From assembly GCA_021776465.1 (NCBI GenBank), contig JAJFFU010000113.1, forward strand, positions 62,001 to 126,000: 64,000 nucleotides of DNA, read 5' to 3'. Of this stretch, positions 46,969 to 54,121 are shown piece after piece. The notes under the pieces are model-generated. The model was given only the letters and a program-made list of their open reading frames with translations. It searched no databases and was not told the origin of the DNA. The first letter of the stretch is position 1. Every line of letters starts with the position of its first letter. The position numbers were made by a program, and so were the translations under genes. The stretch comes from Parvularculaceae bacterium. Lineage in GTDB: Bacteria; Pseudomonadota; Alphaproteobacteria; Caulobacterales; Parvularculaceae.

Positions 46969-47367
46969 ATGCCTTCCGAGCGTAAGATTCGCCTAGAGTG
47001 TCACGAAGGAACGAGCAACAAATTTTATGTTGTTTGTATAAACCAAGAAGTGAATGGTACGTGGACAGTGGGGACGGGATATGGGGCAATTGGTAATCGT
47101 GCCAGACTTGATTTCGATGACAATGATGGAACAGGATATACATACAACGAAGCCTGGCGCAAGTACGAAAAGATTGTGTATTCCAAAAAGAGAAAGGGGT
47201 ATGAAGAAGTGGCTTGGGAAAAGATCCCTCGGTTCGCTAATTCAGACAAAGTAAAGTCAGGCCCTGCTGTAACGCCTACTCTCAAAGAAACCATCATGGA
47301 TGATACCCCGAAGGATGATGTTTTCAAATTTGGAGGCAAGCAGGGCAAGAGGAGATTGAGGTTATAG
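46969..47367 (+). CDS. WGR-domain protein
   Basis: 132 residues. KFYVVCINQEVNGTWTVGTGYGAIGNRARL...AWRKYEKIVYSKKRKGYEEV is a WGR domain, a small nucleic-acid-associated fold. C-terminal KFGGKQGKRRLRL nearly repeats the tail of the DUF3150-like protein (FGNKQGRRKVRV). Confidence 0.78.
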   Translation: MPSERKIRLECHEGTSNKFYVVCINQEVNGTWTVGTGYGAIGNRARLDFDDNDGTGYTYNEAWRKYEKIVYSKKRKGYEEVAWEKIPRFANSDKVKSGPAVTPTLKETIMDDTPKDDVFKFGGKQGKRRLRL

Positions 47368-47380
47368 TTGACAAAAGAGG

Positions 47381-47409
47381 TTGAAAACATTGAAGGTGTA
47401 GGGTATACT
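47381..47409 (+). promoter_or_regulatory. Sigma70 promoter
   Basis: TTGAAA, exactly 17 bp, TATACT, 18 bases before 47427. Confidence 0.87.
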
Positions 47410-47426
47410 TTAACAGAGGCGTAAAT

Positions 47427-47621
47427 ATGGAGAATACAATGATTCCTACTGTCGAAAGTTTGAAGGATTTGAAGTTGAAGGAATGGGTGAAGGGGTTTAA
47501 GGTGAATCAAGATATTGTAGCTCATGAATTGCTAGCCAACCTCACGCTTGGTATTGTTATCATTGGCGCATGTATTTGCCTGATCCCGTTCGTTGCTATT
47601 ATTTCTGCTCTTGATAGGTAG
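47427..47621 (+). CDS. Small membrane protein, one TM
   Basis: 64 residues: amphipathic charged N-terminal half, TM about 41-60 (LGIVIIGACICLIPFVAII). Directly under its own promoter. Confidence 0.68.
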   Translation: MENTMIPTVESLKDLKLKEWVKGFKVNQDIVAHELLANLTLGIVIIGACICLIPFVAIISALDR

Positions 47622-47628
47622 AATCAAA

Positions 47629-47726
47629 GCAAGAGATCCCACAGGAGGGGCGTGACGACGGTCATGAAGTAGGTTCGATTCCTACAAACCATGGTGGTGT
47701 TCGGGTTCAATCCCCGACCTCTTGCT
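47629..47726 (+). tRNA. tRNA-like element with two T-arm-like hairpins
   Basis: Acceptor GCAAGAG/CTCTTGC and T-arm TCGGG-TTCAATC-CCCGA close it, but the middle has another T-arm-like hairpin GTAGG-TTCGATT-CCTAC and a CGTGAC/GTCATG stem, with no normal anticodon arm. Either a fusion of two tRNA genes or a tRNA with an insertion. Confidence 0.4.
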
Positions 47727-47732
47727 ATAATT

Positions 47733-47807
47733 AGGCGGCTAGCTCAATGGAAGAGCACGGCGCTTACATCGCCGGGGTACCCGGATCAAAACCGGGGTCG
47801 CCTACCA
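47733..47807 (+). tRNA. tRNA-Val (TAC)
   Basis: Acceptor AGGCGGC/GTCGCCT, D-arm GCTC..GAGC, anticodon arm CGGCG-CTTACAT-CGCCG (TAC), T-arm CCCGG-ATCAAAA-CCGGG, encoded CCA. Confidence 0.87.
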
Positions 47808-47857
47808 GGTATTAATGTATTAATGTGTTGTTAATTAAAAATGAAAAGGAGGGGGAA

Positions 47858-48637
47858 ATGGAATCAGTAGTTGAAACACGTACTTTGCGAGATGGGAGCA
47901 AGCACAATGTGAAGTTGATGGATATTGGCAATATGAAAGTGGGAGATAGGTATGTTTTGGATGGCGGTGAAGTGTACCATATTGTCAATATAAAACTGAC
48001 TCCTGAAATCAGAATCTGTGTCGAGAGTGAAAACTCTAAGTATGGTCATACATTCAGAAATGCGAGTATCAAAAGATACTTAATTGTTGAGGAGAAGCCT
48101 GAGATAGAAGAGGGAGAGGGTGTTGATAAGTTTGAAAATGAGCTAAAGGAAAATATTTACAAATTCAACAAGAAGCGCGAAGATTTGATGTTTAACCTTC
48201 TAGAACTTGATGTATGTGATGAGTCGCGTATTGTTGTTAAGCATGATGTGGTATTGGGTGGGCTACATGTTAGGTATGAAAACGACTTTAATGGCACTGT
48301 AGAAAATCTTAAACTGTATACAATTGTCGAGTTTTCGTCGGCGATTAAAGCAGCAATGATGGAACGTGATAAGCGAGTTGTTCCTCCTGAGCCAGAAGTG
48401 AAATATGTTATGAAAAAGGAGAGAGATCTGAAGATGGGCGACACGTTTTCTTATCCAAATAGTGAGAACATTTTCGTTTTCATTCCAAAAATTAATGGAA
48501 AGGACGCTCTGTGCATTAAGAATGGATCAGCCGGCAAAGTGGTAGGCGAATTTTACATAGTAACAAAATTTTCTTTTGCCGAGAATGTTTACATTCACAA
48601 CTCAGAAACTCTTGAGAAGGTAGTGGAAGAAGAATAA
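47858..48637 (+). CDS. Hypothetical protein with two xMKxGDxF domains
   Basis: 259 residues. N-terminal LMDIGNMKVGDRYVLDGGEVYHIV and C-terminal ERDLKMGDTFSYPNSENIFVFI repeat the small beta motif of 31708 and 42353, separated by a helical linker. Site aaaaggagggggaa precedes ATG 47858; the TTG at 47825 upstream is rejected. Confidence 0.65.
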   Translation: MESVVETRTLRDGSKHNVKLMDIGNMKVGDRYVLDGGEVYHIVNIKLTPEIRICVESENSKYGHTFRNASIKRYLIVEEKPEIEEGEGVDKFENELKENIYKFNKKREDLMFNLLELDVCDESRIVVKHDVVLGGLHVRYENDFNGTVENLKLYTIVEFSSAIKAAMMERDKRVVPPEPEVKYVMKKERDLKMGDTFSYPNSENIFVFIPKINGKDALCIKNGSAGKVVGEFYIVTKFSFAENVYIHNSETLEKVVEEE

Positions 48638-48649
48638 CACGAATCGAGA

Positions 48650-48719
48650 GTCGTACACCGGACGTAGATAGCGATGGCTAACAAGCTGGAGACAAACCAG
48701 TAGACATACAGGTGTGGAC
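48650..48719 (+). ncRNA. Possible structured element
   Basis: Outer pairs TACACC/GGTGTG with flanking GTC/GAC, inner arm GCTGG-AGACAAA-CCAGT (5-bp stem, 7-base loop but no T33). No T-arm. Not assignable to a tRNA. Confidence 0.3.
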
Positions 48720-48735
48720 AAGCGGAGAGACGCTA

Positions 48736-48817
48736 GGTTGGCATGGGGTGATTTCCCGAATGGTGAAAAGGAAGAGTCCCTTCCTGAAGTGGTTCAATTC
48801 CACAACATATGTCAACC
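48736..48817 (+). tRNA. tRNA-like element, anticodon not assignable
   Basis: Nine-pair outer stem GGTTGGCAT/ATGTCAACC and T-arm-like GTGG-TTCAATT-CCAC; D-like GGG/CCC hairpin; putative anticodon arm AGGAA-GAGTCCC-TTCCT lacks T33. Probably a decayed or unusual tRNA. Confidence 0.4.
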
Positions 48818-48823
48818 GCTTTC

Positions 48824-48894
48824 GGGGATATGGTGAAAAGGGCTCACGTTGCCTTTGCAAGGCAAAGTTCTCAGTTCGATTCTGAGTTTCTCCA
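48824..48894 (+). tRNA. tRNA-Ala (TGC)
   Basis: Anticodon arm TTGCC-TTTGCAA-GGCAA (TGC), D-stem GTG/CAC, T-arm CTCAG-TTCGATT-CTGAG, acceptor GGGGATA/TTTCTCC with one mismatch. No encoded CCA. Confidence 0.8.
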
Positions 48895-48924
48895 CAAGTA
48901 TAGTGTAGGCAAGGAGTTATATAA

Positions 48925-48969
48925 ATGTTTTCACATGACGATAGCAAACATAAAAGGAGTATGACATGA
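48925..48969 (+). CDS. Possible 14-residue leader peptide
   Basis: MFSHDDSKHKRSMT with a good site (aaggagttatata); its stop overlaps the start of 48966 (ATGA). May couple translation of the membrane protein. Very short, so uncertain. Confidence 0.3.
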   Translation: MFSHDDSKHKRSMT

Positions 48970-49226
48970 GCGAAGAAAAGAAAGTAATTCCCATCCTTGT
49001 TCCAAATTTTATTATCCTAATGACAGCCTTTTTGATTTCAATCTTCACAGGGTATTCTGATGCCATTGGGATTCCAAGTGCTCAGGCGGCGGATATTGTA
49101 ACTTCTGTTGGGGTTGTTGTAGTGTTTATCTGTGGAATGGGAGTGGGCGCAATAGCATTTTGTTTTGGCATAGAATGGGCTTTTGATCGGGCATTGGCTG
49201 AGATTAAAGTGTTGCTAGGTAAATAA
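48966..49226 (+). CDS. Membrane protein, two TM (paralogue of 52123)
   Basis: 86 residues; SIFTGYSDAIGIPSAQA between two TM helices and ending LAEIKVLLGK. The gene at 52123 shares SIFTGHSEHIGIPA and the end AETRVLLGQ. Function unknown. Confidence 0.7.
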   Translation: MSEEKKVIPILVPNFIILMTAFLISIFTGYSDAIGIPSAQAADIVTSVGVVVVFICGMGVGAIAFCFGIEWAFDRALAEIKVLLGK

Positions 49227-49396
49227 TGCCATTTGAAGATCCAAAACCAGGCGATATCCTAGAACACACTTGTAGGAAATGTGGCACCAAAACCAAAATG
49301 ACAGTGGGTGAATTTGTAGCTCTTGATGAGGATGGTAAAAAACACTGCCTAAACTGTCAATGTAAGCCAGGAAGCACAATAAAAAGAGGAGTCTGA
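49226..49396 (+). CDS. Zinc-ribbon protein (56 aa)
   Basis: MPFEDPKPGDILEHTCRKCGTK...HCLNCQCKPG: CxxC and CxxCxC pairs. Opening KPGDILEHTCxxCG is similar to the protein at 44303. TAATG coupling. Confidence 0.62.
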   Translation: MPFEDPKPGDILEHTCRKCGTKTKMTVGEFVALDEDGKKHCLNCQCKPGSTIKRGV

Positions 49397-49397
49397 T

Positions 49398-49580
49398 ATG
49401 AAAGCTCTTGTATTGGCTAGTAAGGAAGAAGTGGCCGGATACCGCAAAGAGGCTGAGTCTATTTATACGCATATAATGTTTGGCAGTGCAAGGGGTTGTG
49501 CTAGGCTTGCCGTAATGGAGTTCCAAGCTAATAAAGAGGGCAAGACAATCTACGAATGTATGGTAGGAAGAGATGGCTAA
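49398..49580 (+). CDS. Hypothetical protein (60 aa)
   Basis: MKALVLASKEEVAGYRKEAESI..., helical. One base after the previous stop, overlaps the next gene by 8 bases. Confidence 0.6.
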   Translation: MKALVLASKEEVAGYRKEAESIYTHIMFGSARGCARLAVMEFQANKEGKTIYECMVGRDG

Positions 49581-49866
49581 GAAAGAATGGTGCAGAGAAA
49601 AAGATAGCGAAAGCACATTTCTGTATGAATTTGGCGGCGTAGCGCTTAGGTATATGCCTGATGTGGGAAGACACCCGTATTTGCAGAAAATCTTAAAAAA
49701 TGAAGGCATTGCTACACCTAAACTTATCAAGTGTCCAGATTGCGGTAAGAAGCACAGGGCTAAGTATTCTCTAAAAGGAGACTATTACGATGGGTTTTAC
49801 TACGTATGTCTGCCAGCACACAAGAAGAGGGTGAAGAAGAAAAAGAGAGAGAGCAAGCGACAGTGA
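49573..49866 (+). CDS. Small zinc-site protein, tandem paralogue 1
   Basis: 97 residues: EWCREKDSESTFLYEFGG, KCPDCGKKHRAKYSL, and basic end LPAHKKRVKKKKRESKRQ. The next gene repeats this layout, so a tandem duplication is evident. Confidence 0.66.
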   Translation: MAKKEWCREKDSESTFLYEFGGVALRYMPDVGRHPYLQKILKNEGIATPKLIKCPDCGKKHRAKYSLKGDYYDGFYYVCLPAHKKRVKKKKRESKRQ

Positions 49867-50171
49867 AATGGTGCAAGGAAAAAGAAAGTTTATGTGGTTA
49901 CATCCTTAAAATTCCATATGAAGATATAAAAAATGTGGAACAAGAGAATAAAACTAACTTTATCCAGAACGACAACATGAAGTTGCAAAAAGCGCTGAAA
50001 AAACATGGTTATAACATAGGTCCAAAGGTTGATAGATGCACAGATTGCGGTAGGAGGTTAAAGGTTATGTTTCAAATAGATCGGAGTAAGCCAACTTGGA
50101 CTGTTTTCCGATATTTACCAGCACACAAGAAGAAAATAAAGAAGAAAAAGATGGGAAGTAAAAAACAATGA
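49863..50171 (+). CDS. Small zinc-site protein, tandem paralogue 2
   Basis: 102 residues from GTG 49863, which overlaps the previous stop (GTGA). KWCKEKESLCGYIL, RCTDCGRRLKVMF and LPAHKKKIKKKKMGSKKQ parallel the gene at 49573, which also supports this start against the ATG at 49806. Confidence 0.66.
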   Translation: MKWCKEKESLCGYILKIPYEDIKNVEQENKTNFIQNDNMKLQKALKKHGYNIGPKVDRCTDCGRRLKVMFQIDRSKPTWTVFRYLPAHKKKIKKKKMGSKKQ

Positions 50172-50419
50172 AATATTTTTGTCGCCTGTGTGGCGAATTT
50201 CCAAACCCTAGGGGACAATGCCTATGCTCGCACAGAGAATATAAGGGTGATTGGGTTTATCCTGATGGATCAAAACCAAATGTTGAATCAAAGCGCTCTC
50301 GTGGTGAGGAGATAGAAGTTGTTACAGAAGGGTTTATAAAAAAGGGCGGACAGAATATACGTTCTAACGATTGGAGGCCGAAAGCGCCAGGTGGTAGCAA
50401 TGTGAGTAAGGGACAATGA
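50168..50419 (+). CDS. Cys-rich small protein (83 aa)
   Basis: MKYFCRLCGEFPNPRGQCLCSHREY: CxxC and CxC cluster, then a basic, Ser/Arg-rich tail. Four-base overlaps on both sides. Confidence 0.62.
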   Translation: MKYFCRLCGEFPNPRGQCLCSHREYKGDWVYPDGSKPNVESKRSRGEEIEVVTEGFIKKGGQNIRSNDWRPKAPGGSNVSKGQ

Positions 50420-50643
50420 AATATTTTGTATTTGTGTATGATCAGTTTTACCCAAGAGGCGGGATGAACGACTGCGTAGGAAAAACAGACACAATCCTTG
50501 AAGCTGTAGCTCTTTTGAAGAGTAGAGACAGGAGTGACGCTTACGGTGATATTTACGATGCAGAGAAGGATATGGTTGTAGCCGAGTTTAGAGTTTTCGG
50601 GAGAGATGCTGAGTGGAAACAATCGTACAAGATAGATCCATAG
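50416..50643 (+). CDS. Hypothetical protein (75 aa), 3' end inside a tRNA
   Basis: MKYFVFVYDQFYPRGGMNDCVG..., beta-alpha pattern. Its last three codons and stop (AGATCCATAG) form the acceptor stem of the following tRNA-Arg, so maturation of the tRNA destroys this message's 3' end. Confidence 0.65.
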   Translation: MKYFVFVYDQFYPRGGMNDCVGKTDTILEAVALLKSRDRSDAYGDIYDAEKDMVVAEFRVFGRDAEWKQSYKIDP

Positions 50644-50708
50644 TTAAACAGATATAACAAGGGCCTCCTAAGCTCTAGTTCTGGGTGCAATTCCCGGTGG
50701 GTCTACCA
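50634..50708 (+). tRNA. tRNA-Arg (CCT), overlapping a coding gene
   Basis: Acceptor AGATCCA/TGGGTCT, D-stem GTT/AAC, anticodon arm AGGGC-CTCCTAA-GCTCT (CCT, reads AGG), T-arm CTGGG-TGCAATT-CCCGG, encoded CCA. Confidence 0.8.
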
Positions 50709-50935
50709 GTCAAGGGTTTTATGATATGCAAGGGAAGGTTTGGAAACGAGTTGCGGTCGAACTAACATTCTCTCCGCGAGGGAACCAAGCTCTTTGTAAG
50801 GAGAACCGACTGGTAAGGTGTATGCTTTGGTCCCCGCGCTAGCGGGGTGCGAGCGGTAGCTGTGGCGGGGTATCGGCCCAAGTAGATGAGCACCAAGTGG
50901 GGATCATGGCCCCACCTTGACATAAGAAATAATAT
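50709..50935 (+). other. Non-coding structured stretch between tRNAs
   Basis: No supportable ORF. Two strong hairpins: CCCCGC-GCTA-GCGGGG near 50833 and GTGGGG-ATCATGG-CCCCAC near 50897; the second has an anticodon-arm shape (loop ATCATGG) but no T-arm follows. Function unknown. Confidence 0.5.
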
Positions 50936-51068
50936 GGGGCAGTAGCTCAGTAGTAATTCCGCAAAGGATCCGGGGGGTTTGTCTCCCCCGCAGTGAGCGG
51001 TAAGTCTGGAGCGCCGGGGCAATGACATAACCCGGAGGTCGTAGGTTAGAGCCCTACCTGCCTCTCCA
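50936..51068 (+). tRNA. tRNA-Met-like (CAT) gene with D-loop and anticodon-loop insertions
   Basis: Acceptor GGGGCAG/CTGCCTC, D-stem GCTC/GAGC, anticodon stem CCGGG/CCCGG, variable AGGTC, T-arm GTAGG-TTAGAGC-CCTAC and CCA are all canonical. But the D-loop holds about 60 bases, including a CGGGGG/CCCCCG hairpin, and the anticodon loop is 12 bases (GCAATGACATAA) with CAT at the usual distance from its 3' side. Total 133 bases. Needs excision of the inserts, or is a chimera of two tRNAs. Confidence 0.6.
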
Positions 51069-51089
51069 TAAGATATTCAGAGAATGTGC

Positions 51090-51118
51090 TTGAAAACAGT
51101 GTGAAATTGAGGTATACT
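51090..51118 (+). promoter_or_regulatory. Sigma70 promoter giving a leaderless mRNA
   Basis: TTGAAA, exactly 17 bp, TATACT; the -10 ends only 5 bases before ATG 51124, so transcription should begin at or next to the start codon. Confidence 0.82.
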
Positions 51119-51123
51119 TTGGT

Positions 51124-51585
51124 ATGAATATCTTTGTTCTTGATGAGAATCCAAAACTTGCTGCTCAGTATCAGTGCGATAAGCACGTAGTTAAAATGAC
51201 GTTGGAGACAGCACAGCTTTTGTGTTCAGTGTATGAAGATGCGCCTTATCGTAGAACTCATTATAACCACCCTTGTTCTATTTGGGTTCGTGAGAGTGTT
51301 GATAATTTTTCGTGGCTTATTGTTCACGGGATTGCACTGGCAAACGAATACACATTTCGTTATGGGAAGGTTCACAAATCTCAAGCAGTGATTGAATGGG
51401 CTCGGAACAATCCTCCTCAACTACCAGAGATTGGTTTGACGAAGCATGTTCTTTGTATGCCAGAAGAATATAAAATAAGTTGTGTTGTAACATCATACCG
51501 TAACTATTATAGGGGTGATAAATCTAGATTTGCATCTTGGAGACGAGACAGGGTCCACCCTACGTGGTGGGTAGATAATATATAA
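51124..51585 (+). CDS. Conserved phage protein of unknown function
   Basis: 153 residues. MNIFVLDENPKLAAQYQCDKHVVKMTLETAQLLCS and the end YRNYYRGDKSRFASWRRDRVHPTWW are hallmarks of a widespread phage family without assigned activity; conserved Cys, Asp, His, His suggest an enzyme. No room for a Shine-Dalgarno after the promoter, so it is probably translated leaderless. tRNA-Gly begins at the next base. Confidence 0.8.
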   Translation: MNIFVLDENPKLAAQYQCDKHVVKMTLETAQLLCSVYEDAPYRRTHYNHPCSIWVRESVDNFSWLIVHGIALANEYTFRYGKVHKSQAVIEWARNNPPQLPEIGLTKHVLCMPEEYKISCVVTSYRNYYRGDKSRFASWRRDRVHPTWWVDNI

Positions 51586-51660
51586 GCGGGTATGATGTAA
51601 CGGCTAGCATAAGACTTTTCCAAGGTTTTTGTTTGGGTTCGAATCCCAATATCCGCTCCA
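51586..51660 (+). tRNA. tRNA-Gly (TCC)
   Basis: Acceptor GCGGGTA/TATCCGC, D-stem ATG/CAT, anticodon arm AGACT-TTTCCAA-GGTTT (TCC), T-arm TTGGG-TTCGAAT-CCCAA, encoded CCA. Abuts the preceding stop codon with no gap. Confidence 0.84.
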
Positions 51661-51688
51661 TGATTAATGTTTCATTTAGGAGAATATC

Positions 51689-51916
51689 ATGACTATCAAA
51701 GAACTGATTGAAGAACTGTCTAAGCTGAACCCTGACATGGAAGTAGTGACTAATGGACACAGTGATTGTGGGTCATCTTATGATGATGCTTACGTAGGGG
51801 AAGTTTTGCCCCTGAAAAGGTATAGAAACCGTAGTTGGCGAGGGAGCTACTATGATCGAGATGTTATAGATATTTACCCAGAAGATGAATCGTTTCAAGC
51901 TCTAGTGATTGAATGA
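51689..51916 (+). CDS. Conserved small phage protein (75 aa)
   Basis: MTIKELIEELSKLNPDMEVVTNGHSDCGSS... is the pattern of a very common phage protein (helix, PDMEVxV strand, aromatic C-terminus). Function unknown. Site taggagaatatc. Confidence 0.75.
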   Translation: MTIKELIEELSKLNPDMEVVTNGHSDCGSSYDDAYVGEVLPLKRYRNRSWRGSYYDRDVIDIYPEDESFQALVIE

Positions 51917-52017
51917 ATATACAAGAAATTAATCAATTGGTGACGTTCTTCTATGCATTTTCAGCACTTATATTGTTGATGCTAGCAGTGGCTCCGCCAA
52001 TTATGAGGAAAATGTAG
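51913..52017 (+). CDS. Tiny membrane protein (34 aa)
   Basis: MNIQEINQLVTFFYAFSALILLMLAVAPPIMRKM: one TM helix. Start overlaps the previous stop (ATGA). Confidence 0.5.
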   Translation: MNIQEINQLVTFFYAFSALILLMLAVAPPIMRKM

Positions 52018-52019
52018 AA

Positions 52020-52133
52020 GTGAACAGAGAAAAGAACACGGGGTGCGACCCTTGGAGTGATTGCGAAAAGAAATATATGAAAAGAAGGCGAAGGAATAAA
52101 TTAAAAAGGAGGCTACGAAAATATGGCTACTAA
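52020..52133 (+). CDS. Possible basic peptide (37 aa), GTG start
   Basis: MNREKNTGCDPWSDCEKKYMKRRRRNKLKRRLRKYGY, strongly basic; preceded by aggaaa. Overlaps the next start by 11 bases. Could be chance. Confidence 0.35.
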   Translation: MNREKNTGCDPWSDCEKKYMKRRRRNKLKRRLRKYGY

Positions 52134-52539
52134 TGATAAGGGCGGATTTACGGCGAAAGAAAAGGCACCGCATGCTACACCAATTTTTGTACCACAGATT
52201 TTGATTGCTGTGGTTGCACTTGTGACATCAATTTTTACTGGACATTCTGAACATATTGGAATTCCGGCTTATGTAAATATGAGTGAGGGGGCAGAGTTTG
52301 CTTTTGTTATGTCTTCATACTTGTTTCTTGGGTTTGTGTGTGAAGTGTTGTATTCGGCAAGCGAGCTTAAATATAAGGGACAAACAAGAGATCGGGACAA
52401 TCATCCTCCTGTAGGAATTCTACTTATCATTTGGCCCATTGTATTTGTTTTTGGTGTTTGCCTATGTTTTGAATGTGTGGGAAACAGGTTAGTGGCTGAG
52501 ACAAGAGTGCTCCTTGGCCAAGCTAAAGAAGATGCTTAG
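52123..52539 (+). CDS. Membrane protein, three TM (paralogue of 48966)
   Basis: 138 residues; TM about 24-42, 60-80 and 100-122. Shares SIFTGHSEHIGIPA and the end VAETRVLLGQ with the protein at 48966 but has an extra hydrophilic loop and TM. Strong site aaaaggaggctacgaaaat. Confidence 0.7.
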   Translation: MATNDKGGFTAKEKAPHATPIFVPQILIAVVALVTSIFTGHSEHIGIPAYVNMSEGAEFAFVMSSYLFLGFVCEVLYSASELKYKGQTRDRDNHPPVGILLIIWPIVFVFGVCLCFECVGNRLVAETRVLLGQAKEDA

Positions 52540-52738
52540 ATTTGCAATGGGGGAAGATTGGGAAGAAGAAAAAATCATCTTTCCTAACGGAGATTCTCAT
52601 TACAGGCTAAAACACATCCCTACAGGGTTAGAAACTGACGGATTAGATAGACTGCAAACATATGAAAACATCCTACACGTAATGGGGCGTTTGGTGACGA
52701 GGTATAAAGATGAGCTTACTAAAAGTTATTCTCCTTAG
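52532..52738 (+). CDS. Hypothetical protein (68 aa)
   Basis: MLRFAMGEDWEEEKIIFPNGDSHYRLKH..., charged; overlaps both neighbours. A TTG at 52514 is an alternative start. Unknown. Confidence 0.6.
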   Translation: MLRFAMGEDWEEEKIIFPNGDSHYRLKHIPTGLETDGLDRLQTYENILHVMGRLVTRYKDELTKSYSP

Positions 52739-53093
52739 CTGTATAATTCTTTTTACATCATGTACAGCTATGGAGATGTCTAGAGAGCCTTTAAACAATA
52801 GTATTACGAGCACTTGTTCACGCCTGGGGGCTGTAGACGAAACATTGGCCGATGATGCCTATACGGCTTTATATGGGGCTAGAAACATGGGTGTAGGAGA
52901 GGCAGAGGCATACATTGCCTGTCGGCATATTCTCAATCTATTGATCGTAGATTATCTCAAATCTGCACGTATAGTATGTACGGAGGGAGAGCTATTTGTC
53001 AAGCTCTACCAATGTCGAGATATTTTACGTGCATTTGATGAGGAGAATAGCGAAGCCTTATGTTACCTGAGAACGTCAGCCTTGAAGAAATAA
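52710..53093 (+). CDS. Lipoprotein
   Basis: 127 residues with signal MSLLKVILLSCIILFTSC, lipobox LFTSC at Cys18. Mature part helical with several Cys. Could be a spanin outer subunit or a superinfection-exclusion lipoprotein; nothing decides it. Overlaps both neighbours by about 30 bases. Confidence 0.7.
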   Translation: MSLLKVILLSCIILFTSCTAMEMSREPLNNSITSTCSRLGAVDETLADDAYTALYGARNMGVGEAEAYIACRHILNLLIVDYLKSARIVCTEGELFVKLYQCRDILRAFDEENSEALCYLRTSALKK

Positions 53094-53506
53094 ATGAAGT
53101 AAAGAAATCATACATTCCGTACGTAAGAGCAACAATAGCATATATTATCTCCGACCTGAAGCTTGAAGAGATAGAATTAATAATAAAATTCAAGCCTGAA
53201 GAAAAGATGGTGACAACGTACGGTCATGCATATTACAGTAAACATTCCCACACTCCATATATTATTCATATTGATAGTACGATGGAGCTAAATCACATGC
53301 TTACAATCATTTCGCATGAGGTGAGACATGTGTGGCAGCAGTACACAGGTAGATGGGTGTATGACAGGGAAAAGAAATTGGATTTTTGGCGAGGAAAGAG
53401 CTTGAAACATTACGCCCATGAGGATATAATTGAACAAGATGCTATTAGGTATCAAAAGAAAATTGAGCGATTTATTGCGGGGCTACATTACGGGAGAAAG
53501 ATATGA
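53060..53506 (+). CDS. Putative zinc metallopeptidase (HExxH)
   Basis: 148 residues; LTIISHEVRHVWQQYTGRW has the HExxH zinc motif in a hydrophobic helix and a following helix with acidic residues (HEDIIEQDAIRYQ), as in SprT-like or gluzincin-type small peptidases. Target unknown. Starts 34 bases before the upstream stop. Confidence 0.7.
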   Translation: MLPENVSLEEINEVKKSYIPYVRATIAYIISDLKLEEIELIIKFKPEEKMVTTYGHAYYSKHSHTPYIIHIDSTMELNHMLTIISHEVRHVWQQYTGRWVYDREKKLDFWRGKSLKHYAHEDIIEQDAIRYQKKIERFIAGLHYGRKI

Positions 53507-54105
53507 TGAATGTGATTAAGTTGTTGTTTGCACGACTAGATAATAAGCTACAGGGGATGGAAGATAGGATTGTTGGTAGAGTGTTGGAGGGGCTAATTGA
53601 CCAAACGGAAAACCTTGAAGACAAAATTGATATAGAATTGGAAATGTTGCGGTCGGAACTGAGCACTTGCGAGTTTGGAAAAGATAGCGAAGATGAAAAG
53701 GTAGCTTGGTGTCCGCTTTCGGATGATGACTACCCAGATGATCCCACACCTGAAGAGGTGTATGCTGGGAGCCTACATTATGTTCTAATGATGATGGATG
53801 GGAGAAATTACACTCACACGGAAGCTCTTAAAATGTGGAAAGCGGGTAGCTCAATTGAAGATGTAGACGGCCCGTGGGTTTATGTCATTAGAGATGGTGG
53901 TAACACTATTGATATGCAATGGGGCGCAGGTAGAAAGTGTGTGTCCTACTTTGAAAGGGGAAAGATTAGCGACATTGCTAAGCACATTGCTGAAAATTGG
54001 AATGGGTGTGCAGAGATGTCCACCGAAAAAGGGATCAGATTTCACAATTCTCATCCCGAAGAAGATGAGAGTGATGTTCAGGATTATAAGGATGTGTGGG
54101 AATAA
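53503..54105 (+). CDS. Hypothetical protein
   Basis: 200 residues: N-terminal coiled coil (LLFARLDNKLQGMEDRIVGRVLEGLIDQTENLEDKI), then an acidic globular part with WVYVIRDGGNTIDMQWGAG. No family recognised. Overlaps the peptidase stop by 4 bases. Confidence 0.66.
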   Translation: MMNVIKLLFARLDNKLQGMEDRIVGRVLEGLIDQTENLEDKIDIELEMLRSELSTCEFGKDSEDEKVAWCPLSDDDYPDDPTPEEVYAGSLHYVLMMMDGRNYTHTEALKMWKAGSSIEDVDGPWVYVIRDGGNTIDMQWGAGRKCVSYFERGKISDIAKHIAENWNGCAEMSTEKGIRFHNSHPEEDESDVQDYKDVWE

Positions 54106-54121
54106 AAATAGGAGATAGAAT

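Noticed and set aside
50762..51028. Minus-strand frame overlapping the tRNA-Met-like gene
   Set aside because: Composition follows the tRNA stems; no start signal.
51124..51585. Pyrimidine-dimer glycosylase (DenV) annotation
   Set aside because: No DenV motifs are present; the CDKHVVKM family has no established activity, so it was left unnamed.
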